From: Fulvitalea axinellae
Lineage (GTDB): Bacteria > Bacteroidota > Bacteroidia > Cytophagales > Cyclobacteriaceae
Direction of reading: 5' to 3'
Assembly: GCF_036492835.1 (NCBI RefSeq)
Contig: NZ_AP025314.1
Coordinates: forward strand, 1,736,001-1,800,000
DNA length: 64,000 nucleotides
Part shown: in pieces, positions 27,626 to 36,734 of the stretch
How the letters are laid out: each line of letters starts with the position of its first letter
Position numbering within the stretch: position 1 is the first letter of the stretch
Translations under genes and position numbers: made by a program
Notes under the pieces: model-generated
Seen by the model: only the letters and a program-made list of their open reading frames with translations
Database searches by the model: none
What the model was told of the DNA's origin: nothing

Positions 27626-27767
27626 GGCTTTGAAGGCTTTATTGGCACATTTTAACCAAAAAAGGGTGGGGGAGAAAATCAATTCTTTTTTTCGCTTGTA
27701 AGATTATCGCGGACTTTTAAGCTTGTCGCTATTCGGGTATAAATGCGAATGTGTCGGGAGGAAAGCT

Positions 27768-27775
27768 TATCTTTG
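27768..27775 (+). promoter_or_regulatory. -7 element (TATCTTTG) before queE
   Basis: TATCTTTG matches TAnnTTTG and lies 44 nt before the queE start at 27820. No clear -33 box. Confidence 0.5.
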
Positions 27776-27819
27776 CCGCCGAAAGAGGAAAAGAGGATAG
27801 AATTAGAGATTAGAGGAAA

Positions 27820-28452
27820 TTGTCAACTACTAATATTCAGGAATTTCAAGACGGAGAACGCTTGCCGATAATGGAAGCGTTTTATACGATACAAGGAGAG
27901 GGATTCTACCAAGGTCATTCTGCGTATTTCATCCGTTTGGCCGGTTGTGATGTCGGTTGTGTATGGTGCGATGTGAAGGAATCGTGGAATGCCGAGGACC
28001 ATCCGGTCATGGATGTCGACGACATTGTGGCGGAGGCGATCAAATTTCCGGGCCGTTTGGCTGTGGTTACGGGCGGTGAACCTCTTATTTACAACTGTGG
28101 GCCGTTGACGAAAAAGTTGAAGGAAGCGGGCTTTCAGGTAAATATTGAGACATCAGGGGTACATCCGGCTAGCGGAGAATGGGATTGGGTATGCTTTTCG
28201 CCTAAGAAATTTAAAGCCCCGGATCCCGGGATCTTTCAATTGGCGGACGAACTCAAAGTTGTGATTTACCATCCGTCCGACTTTAAATGGGCGGAAAGTT
28301 TCGTGGATAAACTTCGTCCCGGAACTCGGTTGTATCTTCAGCCGGAATGGTCCAACCGCGACAGAATTCTGCCGTTACTAATAGAGTATGTGAAAAATAA
28401 TCCGAAATGGAGGATTTGTGTGCAGGTACACAAATATTTAGATATTCCGTAA
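27820..28452 (+). CDS. queE: 7-carboxy-7-deazaguanine synthase
   Basis: A 210-residue radical-SAM enzyme that contracts 6-carboxy-tetrahydropterin to CDG, a step in queuosine/7-deazaguanine synthesis. The SAM cluster Cys are C43, C47 and C50 (CDVGCVWC). The flanking FYTIQGEGFYQGHSAYFIRL, VVTGGEPL and NIETSG are family motifs. The start is TTG at 27820, because AGAGGAAA lies just upstream and no ATG gives a full N-terminus. It is followed after 17 nt by the PorE-like gene, probably in one transcript. No other que genes are in the window. Confidence 0.93.
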   Translation: MSTTNIQEFQDGERLPIMEAFYTIQGEGFYQGHSAYFIRLAGCDVGCVWCDVKESWNAEDHPVMDVDDIVAEAIKFPGRLAVVTGGEPLIYNCGPLTKKLKEAGFQVNIETSGVHPASGEWDWVCFSPKKFKAPDPGIFQLADELKVVIYHPSDFKWAESFVDKLRPGTRLYLQPEWSNRDRILPLLIEYVKNNPKWRICVQVHKYLDIP

Positions 28453-28469
28453 TTTATCGAAATCGGCCT

Positions 28470-30416
28470 ATGCGTAAGAAATTGTCGAGAATACTGTTTT
28501 TTTTCTTTTTGTCGGTACTCGGATTTTGTGTTGACGTGTCTGCGCAAGGACGGGGAGGCACAACGTCCAGAAGGGCGGAGAAGCTATTCAAAGATGCCGA
28601 AATAAGCGTGCGCCATCGTAATTTTGACAAAGCGATAGCTTTGCTCAAAAAAGCGATTGACAAGGATCCGAATTATATAGACGCCTATTTCAGGTTGGCG
28701 TCTTGTTATCAGGTCATGGCTCGTAGGAAAGAGCAGTTGGCCGTTTATGAGCGAGTGTTGGAAATGGGGGGAGGCAAGACCAGTTATCCCGTTATTTACG
28801 CTTTGGTAGCCGAGGCCGCTTTTGAAAATGCTGAATACGAAAGGGCTATCGACTTGGCGCAAAAATACTTGGCCACGGCGCCGAAAGACAGGCGCTACCG
28901 GAAAACTGCGGAGGAAGTGTTGGCTAAGTCACAGTTTGCTTTGGGGATTCTAAAAAATCCTACTCCTTTTTCTCCATATAAACTGCCTGCGCCTTTGAAT
29001 CAGTTCGGGTTACAGTATTTTCCGACATTTACGGTTGACGGAAAAATGATTCTTTTTACCTGTCGGGAGAAGTACGCTCCCGGTTCTGATGAGGATATTT
29101 TCTTTAGCGTAAAAGGAGATGACGGTAAGTGGAGCGTACCACAATCTATTTCCAAAAACATAAATACGCCGGCTAACGAAGGAACCTGCGCAATTTCGGC
29201 TGACGGAAAAACGTTGATTTTCACCTCGTGTTCTCAAGGCGGGGGAAATCTCGGGAGTTGTGATCTTTATATCTCCAAATGGGACGGAGCGGATTGGTCT
29301 GTTCCTAAAAATTTGGGAAGAGCCATTAACTCACGCAGTTGGGAGTCTCAACCTGCGCTTTCGCCGGACGGCAGGGCGCTGTATTTTGTTTCTGACAGAC
29401 CGGGAGGATATGGTGGAAGGGATATTTATTTCTCATATAAAAATGAAAATGAGGAATGGGAACTCGCCAGAAATCTAGGCCGTTCGATTAACACGAAAGA
29501 TGATGAGATAGCGCCTTTTGTACATGTTAACGGCGGTACTTTATATTTCGGGTCCGAAGGTCACCCGGGGTTGGGAGGTTATGACCTGTTTTATTCCGAA
29601 CGGGCCCCGGACGGCTCTTGGGGAGGCGCAAAGCATATGGGGTATCCGATCAATAATCATCGGGACCAGATTTCGCTTTTCGTTTCCACTGACGGTTCCA
29701 AAGGGTATTACTCCGAAGACGAGAAAAAGGAAGGCCAGCTGTACAGTTATATGTACGAATTCGATATTCCGGAAAGGTTGAGAATTAAAAACCGGGTGAA
29801 TTACGTGAAAGGGCTTGTACTTGATGACAAAACCGATGAGCCGCTTTTCGCTACAATTGATTTGATGGACATCAATGCGGATAGCCTTGTGGCGAGAGTG
29901 AATTCTGACTCGATCAACGGCGATTATTCGTTTGTCTTGACCCAAGGGAGAGAATATGGTTTGTTTGCGGTAGCCGAAGGTTACTTGTTCAAGACTTTGT
30001 CTTTTGATTATGTGGCAAGCCAAGACACTGTCCCGATTAAAATGGATATACGTTTGTCGCCTGTGGAGGAAAATCTAGAGGCTAGGCTCAGTAATGTTTT
30101 TTTTGAGACGAACAGCTACGAGATAAAGAAAAAATCCGAAACGGAACTGACGAAAGTCGCTCGCTTTCTGCGAAGCAATCCGGGTATGATTGTGGAAATT
30201 CAGGGCCATACCGATAATGTCGGTGGAGACCAAGACAATTTGAGGCTGTCGTGGAAAAGGGCTGAATCTGTTTACAACGCTCTAGTGTCTTTCGGCGTCG
30301 AAAAAATGTCGATGCGCTTTAAAGGATATGGAGAGACACGCCCCGAACGTGACAATGAAACGGAGGACGGTCGCCAATTTAACCGTAGGATCCAGTTTAA
30401 GATTGTGAAAAAATAA
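28470..30416 (+). CDS. PorE-like OmpA-family protein (TPR, PD40 propeller, CRD, OmpA)
   Basis: A 648-residue exported protein with a signal peptide ending near VSAQG. Order: TPR units (about 35-160), a PD40/WD40-like propeller (about 185-385, repeats ending in ISADGKTLIFTSC, LSPDGRALYFVSD, YFGSEGH), a carboxypeptidase-regulatory-like domain (about 430-510, VKGLVLDDKTDEPLF) and a C-terminal OmpA peptidoglycan-binding domain (VEIQGHTDNVGG). This is the architecture of PorE of the type IX secretion system. It would link the T9SS to the cell wall. Other T9SS genes are not in the window. OmpA proteins with similar layouts exist outside T9SS, so the role is probable, not certain. Confidence 0.78.
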   Translation: MRKKLSRILFFFFLSVLGFCVDVSAQGRGGTTSRRAEKLFKDAEISVRHRNFDKAIALLKKAIDKDPNYIDAYFRLASCYQVMARRKEQLAVYERVLEMGGGKTSYPVIYALVAEAAFENAEYERAIDLAQKYLATAPKDRRYRKTAEEVLAKSQFALGILKNPTPFSPYKLPAPLNQFGLQYFPTFTVDGKMILFTCREKYAPGSDEDIFFSVKGDDGKWSVPQSISKNINTPANEGTCAISADGKTLIFTSCSQGGGNLGSCDLYISKWDGADWSVPKNLGRAINSRSWESQPALSPDGRALYFVSDRPGGYGGRDIYFSYKNENEEWELARNLGRSINTKDDEIAPFVHVNGGTLYFGSEGHPGLGGYDLFYSERAPDGSWGGAKHMGYPINNHRDQISLFVSTDGSKGYYSEDEKKEGQLYSYMYEFDIPERLRIKNRVNYVKGLVLDDKTDEPLFATIDLMDINADSLVARVNSDSINGDYSFVLTQGREYGLFAVAEGYLFKTLSFDYVASQDTVPIKMDIRLSPVEENLEARLSNVFFETNSYEIKKKSETELTKVARFLRSNPGMIVEIQGHTDNVGGDQDNLRLSWKRAESVYNALVSFGVEKMSMRFKGYGETRPERDNETEDGRQFNRRIQFKIVKK

Positions 30417-30437
30417 CAGCTCGTTGAACTTAGTACC

Positions 30438-30470
30438 AAAACCCGGAGGAAATGAAGCCCTCCGGGTTTT
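30438..30470 (+). terminator. Bidirectional terminator between PorE-like gene and trxA
   Basis: A 12-bp stem AAAACCCGGAGG/CCTCCGGGTTTT with 9-nt loop, followed by GTGTTT. Its A/T-rich flanks serve the convergent thioredoxin gene too. Confidence 0.9.
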
Positions 30471-30474
30471 GTGT

Positions 30475-30777
30475 TTATAGAGCCTTTTGTAAATGGGCTA
30501 TAAGTTGATTTTTTGTGAGCAACCCCGCTTTTCGCCAGGCTATTTGCCCGTTTTTGAAAAGGATTAGGGTAGGGATGCTCCGGATTCCGAAGCGCTGGGC
30601 TATCGCCTGGTTTTTGTCAACATTGACTTTTATTACATCTACCTTTTCTTCCATTTCTTTTCCGGTTTCCTCAAGTATCGGAGCCATCGTTTGGCATGGA
30701 CCGCACCAGTCTGCGTAAAAATCTACGAGTACGGGCTTGTTTCGGTTCACGAGTTTGTTGAAATTGCCTTTTGCCAT
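30475..30777 (-). CDS. trxA: Thioredoxin
   Basis: A 100-residue cytosolic thioredoxin. The redox site WCGPC has Cys at 25 and 28, and the cis-Pro loop is RSIPTLILF. The length is that of classic thioredoxin. The frame is open upstream, but AAGAGAAT just before the ATG at 30777 and homologue length fix this start. It reduces protein disulfides with thioredoxin reductase, which is not encoded here. The first residues (MAKGNFNKLVNRNKP) are more basic than in E. coli TrxA. Confidence 0.92.
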   Translation of the reverse strand: MAKGNFNKLVNRNKPVLVDFYADWCGPCQTMAPILEETGKEMEEKVDVIKVNVDKNQAIAQRFGIRSIPTLILFKNGQIAWRKAGLLTKNQLIAHLQKAL

Positions 30778-31044
30778 ATTCTCTTGGGTTTTGATTGGTA
30801 AAGATCGCTTCAAAACCGTGCAAAAACCGCTTCTCGGGTCTAATTGACAGGAAATATGACAATGTGTCGAGGTAGCGGGCCGAGAATATGGTGAAAAATG
30901 CCCGTTATGGCGGGGAAACCCAACGGCGGGCATCGGTGTAATTATTTTCATTTTAGGAATAAAAAGAGAATATTTACCCTTTCAATTCATAGGGAAAACC
31001 AGTGGCCGCGCCAAACCTGAACGAACCAACACTAGACTGATCGA

Positions 31045-31059
31045 ATATTAAATATTCAG
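31045..31059. promoter_or_regulatory. AT-rich palindrome upstream of accA
   Basis: A perfect dyad GAATAT-TAA-ATATTC lies about 70 nt before the accA promoter. It could be a regulator site; no known factor is identified. Confidence 0.3.
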
Positions 31060-31106
31060 TTTATTGTACCGGGTGCGGTTGTGGATTATCATCGTATAAA
31101 TTAGCC

Positions 31107-31136
31107 TTGATCTTTAGAAAATCTTGGCTACTTTAG
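31107..31136 (+). promoter_or_regulatory. Bacteroidota-type promoter of accA
   Basis: TTG (31107-31109), 19 nt spacer, then TACTTTAG (31129-31136), one base off TAnnTTTG. Spacing fits the Bacteroidota housekeeping sigma consensus. It lies 41 nt upstream of the accA ATG and inside an upstream extension of the frame, which argues for the later start. Confidence 0.6.
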
Positions 31137-31177
31137 CGATTGGAACCTTCTACGACACAAAAGCGAACCGAAAAATT

Positions 31178-32128
31178 ATGCTTTTAGATTTTGAGAAACC
31201 CATCGCCGAGTTGGAGGTCAAGTTGGCGGAAATGAAAAACTTGGCTGACGAAAACGGCGTGGACGTGGACGATACCGTGAAGACGCTTGAGAAAAGAATC
31301 CTCGATTTAAAGAAAGATACGTTCAGTAATCTGACTCGTTGGCAACGCGTACAATTGTCGCGTCACGCCGAGCGTCCGTATACACTGGACTACATCAACG
31401 CGATATCGGACGATTTTATCGAATTGCACGGTGATCGCCAGTTCGCCGACGATAAGGCGATGGTGGGCGGTTTGGCCACTGTAGACGGACAACCAATTAT
31501 GTTTGTCGGTCAGCAAAAAGGCCGTAATACCAAAGACCGTCAGGTAAGGAATTTCGGAATGCCGAATCCGGAAGGCTACAGAAAAGCCCTCAGGTTGATG
31601 AAAACCGCCGAGAAATTCAATATTCCGGTAGTTACCTTGATCGACACTCCGGGCGCCTTTCCAGGGCTTGAGGCCGAAGAGAGGGGCCAAGGCGAGGCCA
31701 TCGCCAGAAACTTGAGAGATATGTTCTCGTTGACCATTCCAGTTGTTTGCGTGATTATCGGAGAAGGTGCTTCCGGTGGAGCGCTCGGAATCGGAATCGG
31801 GGACAGGGTGCTGATGTTGGAAAACACTTGGTACTCGGTTATCTCGCCGGAATCTTGCTCTTCTATTTTGTGGAGAAGCTGGGAGTATAAAGAACAAGCG
31901 GCCGAGGCGCTGAAGCTAACCGCCGAAGACATGACCGGTTTCGGATTAGTGGACCGGATAGTTCCTGAGCCGTTAGGCGGTGCCCACACGGATGTGGAAG
32001 CCATGGCCGAAACGCTCAAGAGCGTAGTGCTTGAAGAGATTGGGGCCTTGAAGGATATGGATCCTGAGGAACGAATCGACAAGCGGATAGAGAAATTTTG
32101 TGAGATGGGCGTAGTGCAGGAGGGATAA
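31178..32128 (+). CDS. accA: Acetyl-CoA carboxylase carboxyltransferase subunit alpha
   Basis: A 316-residue cytosolic subunit that with AccD transfers CO2 from carboxybiotin to acetyl-CoA, the first step of fatty acid synthesis. Family landmarks: [80 protein letters not shown] and [13 protein letters not shown] (oxyanion-hole glycines). Start at 31178 (MLLDFEKPI) fits homologues and the promoter; an upstream TTG frame is not used. accD is not in the window. A terminator follows at 32176. Confidence 0.96.
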   Translation: MLLDFEKPIAELEVKLAEMKNLADENGVDVDDTVKTLEKRILDLKKDTFSNLTRWQRVQLSRHAERPYTLDYINAISDDFIELHGDRQFADDKAMVGGLATVDGQPIMFVGQQKGRNTKDRQVRNFGMPNPEGYRKALRLMKTAEKFNIPVVTLIDTPGAFPGLEAEERGQGEAIARNLRDMFSLTIPVVCVIIGEGASGGALGIGIGDRVLMLENTWYSVISPESCSSILWRSWEYKEQAAEALKLTAEDMTGFGLVDRIVPEPLGGAHTDVEAMAETLKSVVLEEIGALKDMDPEERIDKRIEKFCEMGVVQEG

Positions 32129-32175
32129 GCATGAAAACCATTACTCAAGTATAATCTTTTTGTATAGCATTAGAA

Positions 32176-32203
32176 AGGCGAACCCATACGGGTTCGTCTT
32201 TTT
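32176..32203 (+). terminator. Terminator of accA
   Basis: GGCGAACCC/GGGTTCGTC hairpin with 4-nt loop and a TTTTT tail. Confidence 0.88.
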
Positions 32204-32221
32204 GGTTTTAATCTGGAAATT

Positions 32222-33061
32222 ATGAAACTTCAAATGGTTCAGGCTGGCCAATTCTATTTGGACGGCGGTGCGATGTTCGGTGTGGTGCCAAAAACTATTT
32301 GGTCGAAGACGAATGAGGCGGATGAGAAAAACCGAATCCTATTGTCGTGCAGATGTCTTTTGGTAGAAACCGATGACCGAAAGATTCTCATAGATACAGG
32401 GTTGGGAGACAAGCAGACCGCGAAGTTCTTCGGTTTTTATGATTGGGATGTCAATAATGACATCCGGGAGAAAGTTCGTGAGGCGGGTGTGGACCCTGAA
32501 GATATTACGGACGTGTTTTTTACACACCTTCATTTTGATCATTGTGGTGGCGCCGTTGTGGCTGGCGAAGGTGGAGAGCCTGGTTTGGCATTTCCTAAAG
32601 CCACACATTGGAGTCATTCTAAGCATTGGCATTGGGCCGTTTATCCGAACGCCCGTGAAAAAGCCAGTTTTTTGAAAGAGAACATTTTGCCGATCGAGGC
32701 TAGCGGTAAACTGAAATTTGCGGATAAAGGACATGATTTGCCTTTCGAGTTTGTGGAGGTCTGTGGCCATACGCAATCGCAGATGTTGCCTTTGATCGAA
32801 GTTGGCGGAAAGAAAGTCCTTTATGCCGCTGATCTTCTTCCTACGGCTGGTCATGTTCCGTTACCATACGTGATGGGTTATGACGTGAATCCGCTCAAGA
32901 CTTTGGAAGAAAAGAAAAAATGGCTCGAATGGGTAGAGAAGGAAAATGTTATCCTCTTTTTGGAACATGACGCTCAGTACGATTGCTGTACGTTGAAAAG
33001 TACCGAAAAAGGCCCGAGAGTAGATCGCCTGATGTCTTTGGAGGAAGCTCTGGAAGCCTAA
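32222..33061 (+). CDS. MBL-fold metallo-hydrolase
   Basis: A 279-residue metallo-beta-lactamase-fold protein without signal peptide. The binuclear zinc motif is H102-L-H104-F-D106-H107 (HLHFDHCGG), with a second His in EVCGHTQSQ and an Asp in LYAADLLP. These are lactonase/hydrolase-like members with an insertion around FPKATHWSHSKHWHW. Candidate activities include lactone or ester hydrolysis; the substrate is not readable. A terminator on each side makes it monocistronic. Confidence 0.85.
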   Translation: MKLQMVQAGQFYLDGGAMFGVVPKTIWSKTNEADEKNRILLSCRCLLVETDDRKILIDTGLGDKQTAKFFGFYDWDVNNDIREKVREAGVDPEDITDVFFTHLHFDHCGGAVVAGEGGEPGLAFPKATHWSHSKHWHWAVYPNAREKASFLKENILPIEASGKLKFADKGHDLPFEFVEVCGHTQSQMLPLIEVGGKKVLYAADLLPTAGHVPLPYVMGYDVNPLKTLEEKKKWLEWVEKENVILFLEHDAQYDCCTLKSTEKGPRVDRLMSLEEALEA

Positions 33062-33094
33062 GCGAATCGGTATTTTTCCGAAAAAAGCATAGAC

Positions 33095-33127
33095 AAGCCC
33101 TAGCCGATCAATTTTGGCTAGGGCTTT
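33095..33127 (+). terminator. Terminator of the MBL-fold gene
   Basis: AAGCCCTAGCC pairs with GGCTAGGGCTT around a 10-nt loop; GTGTTTTT follows. Confidence 0.88.
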
Positions 33128-33155
33128 GTGTTTTTAGAAGGAAAGACGGATTTGT

Positions 33156-33953
33156 ATGCGAAAAAAAATAAATAAAACTGTAAGGAAAGGTTTAGTGCTG
33201 TCGGGTGGCGGTTCGCATGGCTATGCGCACTTGGGAGTGTTGAAAGCTTTTAAAGAAAAAGGGATTGATTTCGATATGGTTTCCGGTTGTAGCGCCGGAG
33301 CATTGATCGGTTTGTTTTATGCGGGAGGCTTTGATCCTGATGAAGCTTTTCGGATTATACAAGAGTCGAATGTTGTAAAAACTCTACGGTTTGCGTGGAG
33401 CAGGCGAGGGCTGTTCAGGGTGCAGCGTTTTGAGAAAAAGCTAATGCGTATCTTTCCCGATAATGATTTCGAAAACCTGAAAAAAGCGCTTGTGGTAAGC
33501 GTGACAGACCTGAATAAAGGCGGTGTAAATTACTTGCACTCGGGAGGGAATCTTATCACCTCAGTTTTGGCTTCGTGCGCTATTCCTTTGGTTTTTGAGC
33601 CCGTTCACCTGGATGGGTGTTATTATGTTGACGGAGGTTTTTCCAATAACTTGCCGGCCGAGCCGTTGGCGGATGAGTGCGATCTTTTGGTGGGGATAAA
33701 CGTGCTTCCCGTACCTGACGAATTCGATGAGAAACAACTTAAGTTTCCGTGGGTAATGCACAGGGTTTCGGCTATTATGGCTAGGACTTTGACCAGCAAA
33801 GGCCGTTCGTTGTGCGATTTTTTGGTAGAGCCTGAAGGTTTGGAAAAATATAGCCCTTTTGACCTTTCCAAAGCTGATGAGATTTTCGAAATCGGATATC
33901 GGGAAGGCCTACGCCGTCTGGAGGATAAGACTTTTTTGGAGGCCCTGACATAA
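33156..33953 (+). CDS. Patatin-like phospholipase (RssA-type)
   Basis: A 265-residue lipid acyl hydrolase. The glycine-rich oxyanion hole is LSGGGSHGYAHLG (residues 15-27), the catalytic Ser is S46 in GCSAG, and the catalytic Asp is D159 in YYVDGG. No signal peptide, so it is cytoplasmic or peripherally membrane-bound. Length is close to RssA-like proteins. It hydrolyses membrane phospholipids or acyl esters (family knowledge). It is followed by a PlsC-type acyltransferase, 63 nt away, suggesting linked lipid remodelling. Confidence 0.88.
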   Translation: MRKKINKTVRKGLVLSGGGSHGYAHLGVLKAFKEKGIDFDMVSGCSAGALIGLFYAGGFDPDEAFRIIQESNVVKTLRFAWSRRGLFRVQRFEKKLMRIFPDNDFENLKKALVVSVTDLNKGGVNYLHSGGNLITSVLASCAIPLVFEPVHLDGCYYVDGGFSNNLPAEPLADECDLLVGINVLPVPDEFDEKQLKFPWVMHRVSAIMARTLTSKGRSLCDFLVEPEGLEKYSPFDLSKADEIFEIGYREGLRRLEDKTFLEALT

Positions 33954-34016
33954 GTTCTGTCCGATGAATTCCTTAACTTCGGGTTCTGTCTGACAAAACC
34001 AAGAACCAGAAATAAG

Positions 34017-34580
34017 ATGTGGAAATTAATTGCAAACCTGATATTCAAGGTTGCCGGTTGGAAAGTGGAGGGTGATTTGCCCAAAGATATTGATAAGGCG
34101 GTGATGATTGCGGCGCCGCACACAAGTAACTGGGATTTTGTTTTTGCCAGGGCCGCCTTTTTCCTGATGGGAGTTCCCGTAAGGTTTACAATCAAAAAAG
34201 AATGGGTCGAGGGACCATTGGGCTGGCTGATCAAGTCGTTGGGAGCCATAGCTATCGACCGTTCGCCAAAGAAGGCGGGAGAGAAGCGTCGCAGTATGGT
34301 GGAGGCCATGACTGATCTTTTTGCCGAAAGAGAGGAGCTGGTGGTGATGATTACGCCGGAAGGAACCCGTAGTTATGCTCCGCGTTGGAAAAAAGGGTTC
34401 TATTACGTGGCCCTCAACGCCAAAGTACCGATCGTTTTAGGGTACCTCGATTATGGAAAAAAGAAGGCCGGTGTAGGCCCTATAATCCATCCGACCGGCG
34501 ATTATGAAAAGGATTTGGAGGAGATCAAATCTTTTTACCGTCAGGTACAAGGACGTCATCCAGATAAGGGAATTCGATAA
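34017..34580 (+). CDS. 1-acyl-glycerol-3-phosphate acyltransferase-like protein (PlsC superfamily)
   Basis: A 187-residue acyltransferase. The catalytic HX4D motif is H35-TSNW-D40 (PHTSNWDF). The second block is IKSLGAIAIDRSPKK and the third EGTRSYAPRWKKGFYYVA. It is short, lacking a long N-terminal membrane part, as in the compact bacterial group of PlsC homologues. It transfers an acyl group to lysophosphatidate or a related lysolipid. Its downstream terminator is shared with the convergent sensor gene. Confidence 0.85.
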   Translation: MWKLIANLIFKVAGWKVEGDLPKDIDKAVMIAAPHTSNWDFVFARAAFFLMGVPVRFTIKKEWVEGPLGWLIKSLGAIAIDRSPKKAGEKRRSMVEAMTDLFAEREELVVMITPEGTRSYAPRWKKGFYYVALNAKVPIVLGYLDYGKKKAGVGPIIHPTGDYEKDLEEIKSFYRQVQGRHPDKGIR

Positions 34581-34622
34581 AGTGGTTTCCTGACTATTTA
34601 GAAATTACGATTTGAAGAATAA

Positions 34623-34660
34623 AAAAATCCTCAAGTGGAGTTTCCGTTTGAGGATTTTTC
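34623..34660. terminator. Bidirectional terminator
   Basis: AAAATCCTCAA pairs with TTGAGGATTTT, with T-runs on both strands; it ends the PlsC-type gene (+) and the sensor gene (-). Confidence 0.8.
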
Positions 34661-34676
34661 TTTGGGTAAGAATCGA

Positions 34677-36734
34677 TTATTCAGCTGTTGCTGAGTCGGC
34701 TTCTTCCATCTTCCTTATTTTCTCTTTCAGGAAAGCGATTTCGTCCTCAAAGCCTTTTCGCATTCTTTCCTGCTCTTCGTTCGTGGCGGCAAGTTCTTCC
34801 ATGTTTTGTCGATGTTCCTCTTCTCGGCTACGAAGTTCGTCAGAGACGGACCGGGATTCGGCTAACATCTTTTTCGTCAGCTCGCCGCTCCGCATTACCG
34901 ATACGCTGGACGCGATGGATTCCGCTATTTTGTTGATGAAAATGCGCTCGTTCTCGGAGAATTTCTGGAAAGAGGCGATCTCCATTACGCCATAAACCTC
35001 GTCGTTGGAAATCAACGGGACGATATAAATAGCTTTTGGAGTAGATTCACCAAGTCCTGATGTTATACGGATATATCCTTGGGGGATTTCGGTAAGGTAT
35101 CTGGGCTCTTTTTCCAAAAACACTTGGCCCATTAGCCCTTGCCCGGGCGCAATCGTCAACTCCACATGCTTGGTTCTTCCATAGGCGTATGTGGCTGTTT
35201 GTACCAGCATAGTGCTGTTTTCGATTTCTTTCGCAAGGGCTATAACACCTTGGTTGGCGTCCAGATATCGAATCAATTTAGCCAAGATATCATCCGCCAG
35301 TTTTTCGAAACTTTGGTCTTGCATTCTAAGGATCGAGGAAAATTCCGCAATTCCTTCTGACATCCAGTTCTGAGCCTGTTCTTTTTCCCTGTAAGCCACC
35401 AACGACTGTTTCATTTGCAAAAGCGCTTTGCCTAGCATATCCTCGTCGCTTTTGATCTGCAGATCTTGGCTATAATCTTCGTTGCCAATGGCCAACGCGA
35501 ATTTTGCTTTTTCGTCTATGCCCTCGTTCATCGCCTCCAATGCCTGGTACATTAGGGTCGTTTCGTTTTCGTCATCTGTGACCTTACGCTTTGTAAGCTT
35601 AACCTTTTCGCCCTTAGCCATTTTTCCAAGCAATTCGGTGATACGAATAAGGGGAGTGGTTATGGACCTGATCAAATTGTAGACGATTAGGATAATAAGC
35701 CCAATGCCCGCTAAGGAAATAATCGCTGTTTGCCAGATTATCGCTGTCGCTTCGCTGTTAATGACATCATAGGGAATCAACTGCGTAAAGTACCAGCGTT
35801 CCGGCGCTTTCCCGACTTTAATTGGGACTGTAAACGCTATGAATTCCCTGTTTAAGGAATCCGTCAAAGCGAACTGGTAAAGGTCCTTTTGGTATTCGAC
35901 CGGTTCGGATTTTATTTTCTCAGTGATTTCGGTTTGTATACTTTCGAAAAGCACACTGTCTTCTATATATATGTTTTTTGCGGCGACATAGCGCTCGTTG
36001 TCATCGTAATATTTTTTGTGATAGTCTTCGTAAAAAAGGATTGCGTTGCCTTCGTTGTGGTAGTCTGCGGATTGAACGATTTTCTTTAGCTGTTCCATCG
36101 AAATATCGACACCCATTGTTCCCATAAATTCTTCGCCGTCTTTTAATACGGAAGAGAGAAGGTTGGCCTGAAGAAAATTTTTGGAATTACCGCCGTAAGA
36201 GAAGTTGTATGGGTCGAGAAGGCTTTCGCCTTTGCTGGCTTTTAGTTTTACGTAATAGCCGTTCGTGAAGACATCTTCCGCTTTTTTGGTACGGCTTCGG
36301 CGTAGTTTGATTTCCCCTTCGTCTTTATAGAAGGTGTAGTAAAAGTTACCCGCCACGGAGCTTCCCCGTTTACCGATCCACTCATGCGCCAAGCTGTCGA
36401 TTGCGTAAGTTTCCAGCTTACTCCAAACGGACAGCAATTCGTCGTTGTTCTCAAGTTCGCGTCGCATTAGGCTGCTCAAAACCGATCTGCGATCCTCTTC
36501 CGGAATGGTCTCGTACTCTTCGACAGCCCTTGCGAGTTGTCTTACGGTTTCCATGTACTCGTTCAGTTGGTCTGTTATTTCGTCTGCGTAATATTTTGTA
36601 AAAAATTCACTGCTTTTTAATTGGTCTCGAGTGGTTTTTTTATAAAATCGGTAGGAAATATACGATATGATTGAGCCTGAAATCAATATTGTCGCAGAGA
36701 GTATCCAAAGATATAAACGTGTTCTGAGGCGCAT
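34677..36734 (-). CDS. Cache-HAMP-GAF membrane sensor without an output domain
   Basis: A 685-residue protein. Order: membrane helix (about 8-28), periplasmic dCache-like sensor (about 40-325, with AGNFYYTFYKDEG and DPYNFSYGG), second membrane helix (333-356), HAMP (about 356-410), linker helices, GAF domain (about 470-620, GQGLMGQVFLEKEPRYL) and a C-terminal Glu/Arg-rich coiled coil (625-680). No histidine kinase, GGDEF, EAL or methyl-accepting domain is visible. It could signal through protein contacts via the coiled coil. Ligand unknown. Monocistronic. Confidence 0.8.
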   Translation of the reverse strand: MRLRTRLYLWILSATILISGSIISYISYRFYKKTTRDQLKSSEFFTKYYADEITDQLNEYMETVRQLARAVEEYETIPEEDRRSVLSSLMRRELENNDELLSVWSKLETYAIDSLAHEWIGKRGSSVAGNFYYTFYKDEGEIKLRRSRTKKAEDVFTNGYYVKLKASKGESLLDPYNFSYGGNSKNFLQANLLSSVLKDGEEFMGTMGVDISMEQLKKIVQSADYHNEGNAILFYEDYHKKYYDDNERYVAAKNIYIEDSVLFESIQTEITEKIKSEPVEYQKDLYQFALTDSLNREFIAFTVPIKVGKAPERWYFTQLIPYDVINSEATAIIWQTAIISLAGIGLIILIVYNLIRSITTPLIRITELLGKMAKGEKVKLTKRKVTDDENETTLMYQALEAMNEGIDEKAKFALAIGNEDYSQDLQIKSDEDMLGKALLQMKQSLVAYREKEQAQNWMSEGIAEFSSILRMQDQSFEKLADDILAKLIRYLDANQGVIALAKEIENSTMLVQTATYAYGRTKHVELTIAPGQGLMGQVFLEKEPRYLTEIPQGYIRITSGLGESTPKAIYIVPLISNDEVYGVMEIASFQKFSENERIFINKIAESIASSVSVMRSGELTKKMLAESRSVSDELRSREEEHRQNMEELAATNEEQERMRKGFEDEIAFLKEKIRKMEEADSATAE

